NCBI RefSeq assembly: GCF_030253575.1
Contig: NC_080569.1
Coordinates: forward strand, 7,048,001 to 7,112,000
Origin: Rhododendron vialii
Lineage: Eukaryota > Streptophyta > Magnoliopsida > Ericales > Ericaceae
Direction: 5' to 3'
DNA length: 64,000 bases
Shown here: positions 46,631-58,400 of the stretch, piece after piece
How the letters are laid out: each line of letters begins with the position of its first letter
Position numbering within the stretch: the stretch's first letter is position 1
Made by a program: the position numbers and the translations under genes
Notes under the pieces: generated by a model
What the model was told of the DNA's origin: nothing
Databases searched by the model: none
The model's input: the letters and a program-made list of their open reading frames with translations, nothing else

Positions 46631-47492
46631 TTCCGTTAAGGTTCTTATTTTTTAAGTATTTATTTTTCAGTTTACGAGACAAACAATTCTCTCACAATAA
46701 ATCACCTTTAATTCAAATTTTAGTTAGGATAACACTCTCTAAGATACCAAATTTGAGAAAAATCATACCTACCAGCCGGGATTCAAACATGAGATAAAAC
46801 CTCTGCATATTAGGAGTGTGTACACTGATCAAGTGCAACAACTTGAAATATAAATTAAGCTTTATTCTCGATTTTCTCTCCTTCACGGTACGTTCTTATG
46901 TACCAAAAGTTAAACCAAAAAAATCAAGTATTATTAATACTTACGTATTTCTACCTTAATTCTTCTCCTCCTATACCCTTTTTTGATAAAAACTTCACTT
47001 TAAAATACATAAATTACGTAATTTTTATACTAGTACAAGTTTATGACCGATAAAAAATATACGGAATCATTCTTGTTCATGCATCGTCTTACCACCAATA
47101 AATAACAACACAAAAAATCTGCAAACACAACTTTAATACCCTTTTGGAACTTGTAAAGAAAAAGTAAGAAAGAAAAAATAATTAATAGAGAACGTAGAGA
47201 AAAAGTTATAGACAAAAGGAGATTAAAGTTAAATTCATTTTGTTATTTTCTCTCTACTTTCTCCAGGAATCCAAACAATTGAGAAGGAAAATTTTTAACA
47301 TTCCCATCTCTTCCACAAGTTCCGAACAAAGCATAAAACACAATTTTTGGAGACTTTGTTTGGAGTAGTTCATTGCATGTGATTGAGAATCCGTGTTTAT
47401 CGAACCCAGTTATGTCTAAAATTATGTTTTAAGAGATGTGTTTGTAACATTGTTCCACCAGGAGAGTGAATCAGTGAACACCAGAGTGACTG

Positions 47493-47663
47493 CCAATGAA
47501 CTTTAGTTCGGTTGGCATCTCCTGATTCTCTCGTTCGGGAGACGAGGATTGGAGCCTTGTCGTAGGCAATTGTCAGTTCGGCCCCGTTGTGGACTGCTTT
47601 TAAATCCCTGTGGACTAACCCCTAACCCCGCGTATGACTGTGGGGAAAGAAAAAAAAAACCAT
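47493..47663 (+). mobile_element. SINE-like insertion in the CRL copy A promoter
   Basis: Flanked by CAGAGTGAYTG (47482-47492 and 47664-47674, one mismatch). A tRNA-like head contains TTCGGTTGGCATCTCCTG and GGAGACGAGGATTGGAGCC. It ends GCGTATGACTGTGGGG and a run of A. It lies about 60-230 bp upstream of the ATG. The same insertion is upstream of copy B, so it predates the duplication. Confidence 0.6.
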
Positions 47664-47722
47664 CAGAGTGATTGAGAGTGAGAGAGAGCTTGAGGAGGGG
47701 GAATCAAGGGCAGCAAGGGAAA

Positions 47723-50700
47723 ATGTCAGAGACAAGCAAAGAAGGAGAGGTAGTTTGCGTAACTGGAGGCAGCGGCTACATCGGTTCATGGATCGTCCGT
47801 CTCCTCCTCGACCGCGGCTACACCGTTCACGCCACCGTCAAAAATATCAGTTACTCTCTCTCTCTCTCTCTCCCCCTGTGGGTGTCAACCCCGGCGTCTA
47901 ATTGCGGTTGTCTTTTTTCGCAGATGACGAAAAAGAAACGAAGCATCTAGAATCCCTAGAAGGAGCAGAATCGCGTCTCCGTCTCTTCCAGATTGATCTC
48001 CTCGACTACGATTCCATAGTCGCCGGCGTCAACGGCGCCGCCGGCGTCTTCCACCTCGCTTCCCCCTGCATCGTAGACGAAGTTAAAGACCCCGAGGTCC
48101 CGAAACGTACTTACATGTGGGAATTTATTCGTTCTTTTATGGTAATCGGTTTGATGTGCTATATATTTTGCAGAATGAACAATTGGCGCCCGCAATTAAG
48201 GGGACAAACAACGTGCTCACCGCGGCTAAGGAGTTAGGGGTTAGGCGCGTGGTGGTGACGTCGTCCGTATCCGCCATCACGCCCAGCCCTTACTGGCCAG
48301 CCGATAAGGCGAAGAACGAGGATTGCTGGACTGACGTTGACTACTGCAAGCAGAACGGAGTGAGATATATGCCATAATTTAGCTTAAATGACATGCTCTA
48401 TCTTTTATGTCTTCGGTTTAGTTTCAGTTTCCCATTTTCCCCTTGATTTTGAATTTCATACTCTATCTTTCTAAATCATCAACCTCCAGCGACTTTTAGA
48501 AACTAGACTATCAGTTTCAACCTCATTCTTCTTGGATATAAACTATTGGCTACCCGCAATAACATATACGCCTTATTGTGGGTTTGATTGAGCATGGAAA
48601 CTGCCTCAAAGGCTCCACAAATCTCATCACCAATTTATCTCATCTCCTTGTCCTAAATTACGGAAGATGGAGATAGTAATACAATGTTGTTGTACTAGGC
48701 TAGGACCAAGCTATGCTTTTTCTTCTTTAGATTTGGATTCTCAAACCTCAACAATAATAATTGTCATGAGGTGTTCCTTCATTTGTAATTTGATCAATGG
48801 GAGCAGTATCTGGGAATGTAGGGAAGAAGAAATAGAAAACCAAGGGATATGCCTTTGTTGGAAAACTATGTAGCTTATGGACAATTATGCAGAGACCAAA
48901 GCTTTGATTTTTTTGTTATGCTATCATTTTAGATGAAGGTGTAGCTCTTTAAGGTAAATAATGGATAGTTTGTTCTCTGTGGGTTACTTATTCTTTTGCA
49001 GCTTAATGCACAAGATGCATGGAAATGATTATCTTGACTTCATATCAGTTAGACAAGTTTTAATATACCAGTGGTATAGAATCATATGCGTTCACTTACG
49101 GCCCCTTTGGATTGTGAGAAAGGGGAGCCTTTCCTCACCAAATCTCCAAAAATATCATTTGTGTACTTTTTTTTCCCTCCATTTACTACCATAGTACTCA
49201 ATCCAAATGAGTGTTTTGGTAAGAAACTGTAATCCTTTCTTTTCTTTTCTTAACAAATCACTCAATCCAGAGGGGCTGTTAGTAATTGACATTCGATGAC
49301 AGGTTCCACTAAGTAATACCATCATATTTGATTGCTACGGAATATGGACTACTATGTGACGTTTATTGCTGTATACAAATGTTAGGTGAACTTTGCCTTG
49401 GTGTATGTTTGTGCACATAAGTTGCTGGTATGCATTTTTACAGGCAACTGCTAAAATTGTTGGACCTTATATTTTCAGAAATGAATCGAGTGAATCATTT
49501 AGAGCAAGATTGTGGCTACTTTATGTGTGATCTCTCATAATTTGTTTCATTGATCCCAAAGACGTCGTGCGTTTAGGTTATTAATATCACTCATTTTTTT
49601 GTCTGACGAGTTTTCTATCTTTGATCTTGCTTGTGAATAAACGGTTGGAATGTGCTTTAATTTCTGTTGTTATGTCTGAAGTTGTTGCACTTTTTCTAAC
49701 CCGTATTATTCTGTTTGCTAGTTATGGTATTCACTTTCTAAAACACTAGCTGAGAAAGCAGCTTGGGAATTTGCCAAGGAAAAAGGTTTGGATGTGGTTG
49801 TGGTGAATCCTGGAACAGTTATGGGCCCTATTCTGCCCCCAACTCTTAATGCAAGCATGTTAATGCTTCTTCGTCTACTTCAGGGTAATATTTTCAAGAA
49901 GTTATAAGTTACTATAGAATCTGTTGAGATGTTCGACGATTTGCAAATGTAGCATTTAAAAAGACGAGTTTCATGTATCTCTTAGTATTCTTTTGCTCCA
50001 ATAGATCCTTTGGAGAATGGGAGGGGCGTGAGGAGGAAGGCGAGTTTCTTTGAAACTGAGAAAAATTTATAAGTGACAACTTCCAATCGTGTATTTGATT
50101 AGTTAAATAGGGAACTAAATGTTAGTACAAGCATCTATTCCAGTGGCATTGGTGAAATATTCAATCTTCAAAGCTCCGCATGAGATGCTTTTAGGGTTTC
50201 TACATGATTCCTGGGCCTCAAATGGGAAACTGGTTTCTCAAGTTGGCTGCTAGCGCTGGAACCGTTCTGTGAGTGATCTAAATTTGTTTTCATGTTTCAG
50301 AAGCGTTGGGGAATAAGAGTCCATGTCTCAATACTTACATAAAAGGATTTTCCTTGGCTGACATACTAACTCTACCATTCTGCTTTCTCCATGCTTATGA
50401 CTGACCACTGGCCAGTTGAAGTGTTAAAAGGAGACTAATTGTAGGAACGATGGGTACGGAGCTGACTCTTTATCTGTGAGACCGTTAATCTCAAAACTTG
50501 CATGGCTTTCATTTTTGGCCAGGGTGCACGGAAACATATGAAAACATCTTTATGGGGTCTGTCCATGTGAAAGATGTGGCCCTAGCACACATATTGGTCT
50601 ATGAAAATACATCAGCTACAGGAAGGCACCTGTGTGTTGAAGCTATATCACACTATGGTGACTTTGCAGCCATGGTCGCAGAACTTTATCCTGAATACAA

Positions 50701-51150
50701 TATCCCCAGGTAATGTGACTGTGTTGACATTTGGTAAACTCAATTCTGGTGTTGATTAAATGAAGTGTCTGATACATTATTGCTTGGTTGGGAAGATAAG
50801 ATCGATAAGTCCCCTCATAGTCGTAGCGGAAACTTGGGTTCAGATCCCGCACTTCACTTCGGTTGGGGGATGGCTACCCTTGTACCACAGGCTTCCGTTT
50901 ACTGTTTGAGATGGTATCTGATAAAGTGGTTGGTACATGAATAAATGGTTGCAAATTGTTTCGTGATTTTTTAGGCGTTGTTTATACGAATTCCTTTTTT
51001 TGAAGGCTGCCAAAAGATACTCAACCTGGATTGCTGAGATCTAAGAATGCATCTACGAAGCTGATGGACTTGGGTTTACAATTCATTCCTATGGAGCAAA
51101 TCATCAAGGAATCGGTTGAGAGCTTAAAGAGCAAAGGATTTGTTTCGTAA
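47723..51150 (+). CDS. CRL: Cinnamoyl-CoA-reductase-like NAD(P)-dependent reductase, copy A, 6 exons
   Basis: Extended short-chain dehydrogenase of the CCR/DFR superfamily, closest in memory to Arabidopsis CRL1/CRL2 (At2g33590/At2g33600). Substrate unknown; true lignin CCRs carry a different signature (NWYCY). Exons: 47723-47849, 47924-48096, 48174-48359, 49722-49884, 50523-50709, 51006-51150, giving 326 residues. The Rossmann motif is TGGSGYIG (Gly15, 18, 21). The catalytic Ser is about 131 in VVTSSVSAI, and Tyr165 with Lys169 lie in [19 protein letters not shown] and [10 protein letters not shown] are also family-like. The C-terminus KSKGFVS has no targeting signal, so it is probably cytosolic. 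All introns are GT-AG. The start MSETSKEGE matches family N-termini; an upstream in-frame ATG (47672) overlaps the promoter SINE. Copy A keeps the family-typical residues where copy B differs. Confidence 0.93.
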
Positions 51151-52175
51151 TAGAAAACTCAGCTTAGCTTCCTGGAGTCCTTATATTCCGTGTCATTGAT
51201 ATATGGGAGGGACTTTTGTAGCATGAATGGTAATCTATTTACCGTATTTCTTGTGGGTTAATGCTTGTGTCCTATCCTGGTGGCTTTTGCAGCTAATGTA
51301 GAAGAACTTCACCATGAATGTAAGTCCTTGCTATTGCTCCTGAAAATTTCCATCATCGTCACTCTTGATTTGGTAGCAAATGATTGTGAGATTTAGGGCA
51401 TTGCTTACCATACATTAGTGCCATGCTTGAAAGCTGCCAAGAGATACGAGGAGAATTTTATATTACCCAAATCTCTTTTCAATTCGTCAATAATTGTATT
51501 TACTTCTTATCCGCAAGAGTTGAATTCACAATTAATAATGCATACGTACACCTATTTACGCCCCTTAACTTGGACTTGTTACGTCCATTAATTATATTAT
51601 TTGTAGTTTGATATTCGTTTTTCAACCAACCGAGAATTTTATTGGTGTCAATCAAATTAATCAAGAATGAAGACCAAGCTTATATTGGATGTTGAATAAG
51701 AGAAGCACTAAATAAAATTCCTAAGCTACGTTGTGGAATTGGAGCGTTATACCGAATTGGATTTGCACGTGGGGGCCAAGCAGCCAACAAGTAGTTGTTG
51801 GGGGGCTGTACATTTATATTAAAAAGAGGGCCCACTAATTACAATGGAAAGGGGAGGAATTCTTTTCCCTAACGGCAGAGTTAACATAGGAAAAGGAGGG
51901 TTTTGCTCGGAGGATATCTTATTTCCCACGGAAAAACAGAGACCAACAGACGCGGCTTCGGCTGCGGCAGAGAGAAATACGCCATGATCGGCTTAGCTCC
52001 TTCGGCTAGGGTAACGAGGATATCTCTCCAAGTAGTATGGTTGTAAAGATTTTTAGGGTCTTTTCTATTCGATTTTAGTTGTGCAACTTTGGATAATTCA
52101 TTGTTTCAATGAAAGTTTCTATTGCTTTATCTTCACATTGTGTTTGTATTCATGATATCAAATACCATTGTGCAA
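51151..52175. other. CRL copy A 3' flank
   Basis: Contains the likely 3' UTR and, at about 51890-52160, a stretch (ACGCGGCTTCGGCTGCGGCA, later TCTCCAAGTAGTATGG) that looks LTR-like but has no definable ends. Unit B has the same stretch at about 61600-61870. No gene seen. Confidence 0.35.
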
Positions 52176-52310
52176 CCATTTTTCAATGTTTTGAGATAGA
52201 CTATACGACGTGAGACAGGTCGTGCCTTGGTTAAATATCATTTTTTAATGTTTTGAGATAGACTTTGAGATAGACTATACGACCTGAGACAGATCGTGCC
52301 TTGGTTAAAT
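52176..52310. repeat. Short tandem repeat, two copies (unit A)
   Basis: Units of about 65-75 bp with AATGTTTTGAGATAGACTAT, ACGACSTGAGACAG and TCGTGCCTTGGTTAAAT. Two copies here against three at the same place in unit B. Confidence 0.8.
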
Positions 52311-54327
52311 CCAGTGAAACGATCCGTGCCGTAATGAGAATATTTTTTGGAATTATCGATAGGAATTGCTACCCTATTGGTGGTTTGGTTATAAGTTGAA
52401 TGAAATCCTAGACTTTGCCACAATTATATTGCAAGGGGAGGTTGAATCGAAGCCTTAGTCCCTTCTCTCTCCTGCTTCCAAAATCTTTAATCAGCTTTTG
52501 TAGTTTAATTGTTAGTTTAATCAAATCAATCACAAATCCAAACTCTCTTTTAATTTCAGAATTAAATTAGAAATTAATTGAAAGTACCGTAACTTAGCCT
52601 TTTACTCCCTGTAGACGATCTTGGACTTAACCACTGTTCTTTGGAATAATTGTTAATTCCTTATTTTATAAATTATATTTTTGGTACGAAAACGATAGAC
52701 TAACAATCTCACTACATCTAAGTAAAGCTACGATACCTTAGAATCGGGTGCCTTGTCTTTTTTAAGACATGATCACACTTCAAAGTTCAAAGTTGTCATG
52801 TGGATTCACAAGGTGGGTGCTTATATGTTACTTTGCCACAAAAGTAGATTTTTTTCATTTATACTTTCATTTCCTTCTCTTTATTCCTTTTTAACCAATA
52901 ACCATAATGAGAAAGTATGTTGAGGTGATAAATTTTAAAGTACTAAATAAGTAGTATTTAAATTGCACGTTGATCACCAAAAAAATATACCTGGTGCAAA
53001 AGTTGAAGCGTGGATTAAGGTTGCTCTAATAAGCTGATGCATTGAGGGTCATGTCTAGTAAACCAAACTTGCGGAATGACAAGGGTATTACAAGTCTTTT
53101 TTTCTCCATGACAGTTGGTAGTTAGTGTTAGTTGTAATTATTGAGATTAAAAATTCGTATGAAAATACATAGTGCTTTCCACTGAGTTACCACTCTACCT
53201 GCGGGGTCTTACTAGTCTTTACATCAACTAATTATTTAGCCAAGGACCAAATGCATTAAATTTACAATGCCATGTAGTCATAGGGTAAAGGCCCATTAGT
53301 TTTTTCTAGGGGTGGAAGAAAAACCGACGGATCAAAGAAATCGACCGATTGATTCGGTTTTTGGTTGGGGTAAGGGTGGGTTTGGTCGTCTTCAGTTTGG
53401 ATCAAACCGAACCGATTAATTTCGGTTGGGTCTCAGTTACCTATAAATTCTCCAGACTGAGCCGATATACCCCAAATTCATACCGATTTGGACCAATCAA
53501 TCAAAGCCATCCATCTTAAGGCCACATTCCGCTAAGGTTCTTATTTTCTAAGTATTTATTTTCAATTTACGAGACATTTCATTCTCTCACAATATAAATC
53601 ACCTTTAATTCAAATTTTAGTTAGTGGAACACACCATAAGATACCAGATTTGAGAAAAATCATACCTACCAGCCGGGATTCAAACATTAGATAAAACCTC
53701 TGCATATTAGAAGGAGTGTACACTAATCAAGTGCAACAACTTGAAACATAAATTAAGCGTTCTTCTTGATTTCTCTCCTTCACGGTACGTTCTTATGTAC
53801 CAAAAGTTAAACCAAAAAAATCAAAATGCATTAATATCAAGTATTATTAACACTTATTTCTACCTTAATTCTTCTCCTCATATGCCCTTTTTTTTTTTAT
53901 AACAACTTCACTTTAACATACATAAATTACGTAATTTTTATACTAGTACAAGTTTATGACTGATAAAAAACATACAGAATCATTCCTGTTCATGCACCGT
54001 CTTACCACCGGTAAATAACACAAAAAGTCTGCAGACATAATTTTAATGCTTTTTTTGGAACTTGTAAAAGGGGAGGAAAGTTAAATTCGCTTTGTTATTT
54101 TCTCTCCACTTTCTCCAATAATCCAAACAATTGAGAAAGGAAAATTTTTAACATTCCCATCTCTTCCACGAGTTCTGAACAAAGCATAAACACAATTTCG
54201 CAGACTTTGTTCGGAGTAATTCAGTACATGTGATTGTGAATCCATGTTTATGGAACGCAGTTATGTTTGAAATTATGATTTAGGGATGTGTTGGTAGCAT
54301 TGTTTCCAACAGGAAAGTGAATCATGT

Positions 54328-54910
54328 CTTAGGAAAGTAAAACCTTCTCGGTACTGATTCTAAAACCCAAAAAAATCGATAAAATCAATATAGTTTTAGC
54401 TCATTATATTTGCCATTTTCCAGCATTGAGCAGCGGTTTCTCCCTCTAGTCTGCGGTGGGAAGAGTTCAAGTTGGAGCAGCAGATCATCCAGGAGGGCTG
54501 GCTTCGTGTTCATACGTGGCCTCTCAACTTTGGCCTCTCCAACCTTTCCTCACGAGTGTGTTCAACGGGTCCGACTCCGGCGTCATAGTTCCATACGGAT
54601 GTTTTTTTTTCTGTTTTCCCTATTTTTTTTTTTAATTTTCTTTTGTTAGTTTTGTATTTTGAGACCGATAGTGTCCCTTTATTATACTGTATATGTTTTG
54701 GCAGATATAATATTGAGATGATTTAGTTTGCTAAATAAAGAAACGGTTTTACTATTGTCAGCTTACTGGACTGACGATAAACAAGCTAGAAAATAAAAAA
54801 AATACGTATTTCTGTGAACTTTTTACATCTTTTAATATACATTCACATATTTATTATTGTCAGCCTATTGAATTGATTTTAAAATTCTCCATAAAGAAAA
54901 GTCAGAAGAG
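54328..54910. mobile_element. Insertion of about 580 bp in the unit B promoter region
   Basis: Absent from unit A. Flanked by AGTGAAT on both sides (near 54315 and 54910), which fits a target duplication. It has a GC-richer left part (54425-54600) with an open frame of 79 codons that I do not recognise, then T-rich and AT-rich DNA. Element type not determined. Confidence 0.5.
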
Positions 54911-54931
54911 TGAATAATGAACACCAGAGTG

Positions 54932-55093
54932 AATGAACTCTAACCCAGTTGGCTTCTTCTGATTTTCCCACTTGGGAGACGAGGATTGGAGCTCTGTCGT
55001 GGGCAATTGTCAGTTCGGCCCCGTTGTGGACAGCTTTTGTATCATTGTGACTGAGACCCCGCGTATGTCGTGTAGCAAAAACAAAAAAAATAT
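54932..55093 (+). mobile_element. SINE-like insertion in the CRL copy B promoter
   Basis: Counterpart of 47493-47663, with AACCCAGTTGGCTTC, GGAGACGAGGATTGGAGC and an A-rich end, flanked by CAGAGTGAMTG. Its last 50 or so bases (GAGACCCCGCGTATG to CAGAGTGACTG) recur at about 55348-55401 after an AT-rich insertion of about 245 bp. Only copy B has this. Confidence 0.6.
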
Positions 55094-55451
55094 CAGAGTG
55101 ACTGGGCCCTGTTTAAGAAACTTTTTTAAAAAATAAATTATGAGTTTATTTTATATTTTTAAATTCAAAAATAATATAAATAAAAAATATTTTTAAAATT
55201 TTTTTGTATCGTATAAAAGATTTCGATAAACTCTTTCAAACAAGATTCATATTGCATATTTTTAAATTTTAACAATTTTTTAATTTTTAAATTTGAAATT
55301 GTCTTCTTAAAAAATTAGACTTTTTTGGAATTCTGGAATAGACCATGAGACCCCGCGTATGAAGCGTAGCGAAAAAAAAAAAAATATCAGAGTGACTGAG
55401 AGTGAGAGAGAGCTTGAGGAGGGGGAAGCAACTAGCAAGGCAGCAGGGAAA

Positions 55452-58400
55452 ATGTCAGAGTCAAGCAAAGAAGGAGAGGTAGTTTGCGTAACTGGAGGCA
55501 GCGGCTACATCGGTTCATGGGTCGTCCGTCTCCTCCTCGACCGCGGCTACACCGTTCACGCCACCGTCAAAAATATCAGTTACTCTCTCTCTCCCTCTCT
55601 CCCCCTGTGTGTGTCAACCCCGGCGTCTAATTGCGGTTGTCTTTTTTCGCAGATGACGAAAAAGAAACGAAGCATCTAGAATCCCTAGAAGGAGCAGAAT
55701 CGCGTCTCCGTCTCTTCCAGATTGATCTCCTCGACTACGATTCCATAGTCGCCGCCGTCAACGGCGCCGCCGGCGTCTTCCACCTCGCTTCCCCCTGCAT
55801 CGTAGAGGAAGTTGAAGACCCCGAGGTCCCGAAACGCACTTACATGTGGGAATTTATTCATTCTTTTATGGTAATCGGTTTGATGTGCTATATATTTTGC
55901 AGAATGAGCTATTGGCGCCCGCAATTAAGGGGACAAACAACGTGCTCACCGCGGCTAAGGAGTTAGGGGTTCGGCGCGTGGTGGTGACGTCGTCCAATAC
56001 CGCCATCATGCCCAGCCCTTACTGGCCAGCCGATAAGGCGAAGAACGAGGATTGCTGGACTGACGTTGACTACTGCAAGCAGAACGGAGTGAGATATATG
56101 CCTTAATTTAGCTTAAATGACATGCTCTATCTTTTATGTCTTCGGTTTAGTTTCAGTTTCCTATTTTTCCCCTTGATTTTGAATTTCATGCTCTATCTTT
56201 CTAAATCATCAACCTCCAGCGACTTTTAGAAACTAGACTATCAGTTTCAACCTCATTCTCCCTGGATTAGGGGTGACAAATTGAATTCAGACCCATTAAG
56301 AAATCTAAATCCATCTATTAAAAAATAGACTCATCCCAACTCATTTATTAGCTGGGTCAGAATGGGTCCAACCCATCTGACCCATTTATTAATTGGGTTT
56401 AATTGGGTCAACTTAAATGACCCAATAAATCATGAGTATAACCCAACAAAAAAAAACCCATTTCTCAGTCAATTCTCTCCTCCCACCTCCTCGCAGCCGT
56501 GCTTGCCATCACCACCTTCTCCTCCTCCACCAACCGGATCACCGCCAGCCGCCACAGACCACCACCATTTCCACTACCGTACACCACTGCTGCACCTCCA
56601 CAGCCGAACACCATAACCATCCGACCGAGCTCCATCGCCGCTCCGAACTGCCGCCAAAATCTCTCCAAAACTCATTTCACCGGACGCGAGGTAGTCCGAA
56701 CTCACCTCCCTACGTATATTTATATGTTGATATGTAATTCCATCAATGTTCTGGTGCTGTACGTTTGAAGTTCCATTGCGATAACAAGAAACCCGAGCCG
56801 AACCATAAACCTTCGAAAAAGCTTGGAATTGAAACCTTAAATCGCTGTGAAAAACTAATTAAATGTTCGGGCCCAGTATATTGGTTGTTGCCCAGTAGGT
56901 TAAGACTGATTTTAGCACTCCATAGTGTATAAAACGAACACAAATGAAGAGAGAGAGTGCAAACCGAGTTCCGATCAAAATCTGTGTTTTTTTTAAATTA
57001 CTTGAACGGAAAATCTGATCTGTCCATCTTGTTCGTCTCCTCAAGACGGTTCGGATAATGGTATAATAAGCCTTCATACGATGTCGGGTTAGATCACATG
57101 CGTCGATCAAAGTTTTGAGTGTGTGAGCTTACCACTCTATAATTTTTCATTTGGCATGAGGTTGAGGATGAGGCGACATCACGGGGAGAGAGAGAGAGAG
57201 AGAGAGAGATGAACCAGAATCAGCAATCTTTTCCTCCTCATAATCTTTTCTCACAAAAGTTTCTTAAATCTGCTAAATAAGCCAATTGGGTTATTTTTTT
57301 GTCTTTATTCAATTTTTTTTCTTATTTGTTAGTTTTTTGTCAATTTTGGGGGGATTATTGCATTGTCATGACGAGAGAAATCTAAAAAGTATAAATTTAC
57401 GATCGAAATCCAAATTTTTTTTGAATAAAGACAAAAAAATTGGCTTATTGGCTTATTTTTATCTTTATTCAAAAAAATTAAGTTTCGATCGTAATTTTTT
57501 ACTTTTTAGATTTCTCTTGTCATAACGATGCAATAATCCCCAAAAAAATTGACAAAAAACTAACAAATACGAAAAAAAATTGAATAAGAACAAAAAAATA
57601 ACTCAGTTGGCTTATTTAGCCAAAGGGGATTATAGTTTTGCAAAGGAAGTACAAAACAGAAAAAAGGGCTGATCAAAAAAAGAAAAAAGCGATGGTAATT
57701 AAGTGTATAGGGGTAATTTGGTCATTTTACTAGTAGAGGGATAGTATGGTAATTTTAGTGTACATTGGTATTTGTCATTTTAAATTTTAGTATATAATAT
57801 TTAATTGGGCTAATGGGCGGGTTGGGTTTGCTTTTTAATAAATAAGTTGGATTAGGTATGGGTAATTAGCCTCATAGTTAATTGGTCTAAATGGGTCAAT
57901 GACCCATTAAAGATCCAACCCACTTACAACTTGCCCAATTTGACCCAAACCCGCCCATTTGCCACCCCTACCCTGGATATAAACTATTGTCTACCCGCAA
58001 TAACATATACGCCTTATTGTGGGTTTGATTGAGCATGGAAACTGCCTCAAAGGCTCCACAAATCTCATCGCCAATTTATCTCATCTCCTTGCCCTAAATT
58101 ACAGAAGATGGAGATAGTAATACAATGTTGTTGTACTAGGCTAGGACCAAGCTATGCTTTTTCTTCTTGAGATTTGGATTCTCAAACCTCAACAATAATC
58201 ATTGTCATGAGGTGTTCCTTTTTTTGTAATTTGATCAACGGGAGCAGTATCTGGGAATGTAGGGTAGAAGAAATAGAAAACCAAGGAATATGCTTTTGTT
58301 GGAAAACTATGTAGCTTATGGACAATTATGCAGAGACCAAAGCCTTGATTTTCTTGTTATGCTATCATTTTAGATGAAGGTGTAGCTCTTTAAGGTAAAT

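Larger units (their letters stand above)
46631..53526 (+). repeat. Segmental duplication, unit A (about 6.9 kb)
   Basis: Begins TTCCGTTAAGGTTCTTATTT and ends just before the same sequence recurs at 53527. It contains the promoter SINE, CRL copy A, its 3' flank (51151-52450), AT-rich DNA and, at about 53310-53515, a remnant beginning TAGGGGTGGAAG. The unit aligns along its whole length with unit B, apart from insertions in B. Confidence 0.9.
56268..57970. mobile_element. hAT-type non-autonomous element in CRL copy B intron 3
   Basis: The ends TAGGGGTGACAAATTG and, inverted, TAGGGGTGGCAAATGGGC are flanked by the 8-bp repeat CCCTGGAT (56260-56267 and 57971-57978). The matching site in CRL copy A has a single TTCTTGGAT, so the empty site is visible. 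TAGGGGTG termini and an 8-bp duplication define hAT. The 1,703-bp body has no transposase. It holds GGGTCAA-rich subterminal DNA, a GC-rich stretch and a nested palindrome. Confidence 0.9.

Noticed and set aside
50770-50880. tRNA-like GGGTTCAGATCCC in CRL intron 5
   Set aside because: Only a box-B-like match; no cloverleaf or box A, so at most an old SINE scrap (also in copy B).
47723-51150. Calling the CRL genes true lignin cinnamoyl-CoA reductase (CCR)
   Set aside because: The NWYCYGK signature of true CCR is replaced by NGLWYSLSK, as in the CRL group.
54410-54649. 79-codon frame in the unit B promoter insertion
   Set aside because: Unit A lacks the whole segment and the translation shows no domain; kept only as part of an unclassified insertion.
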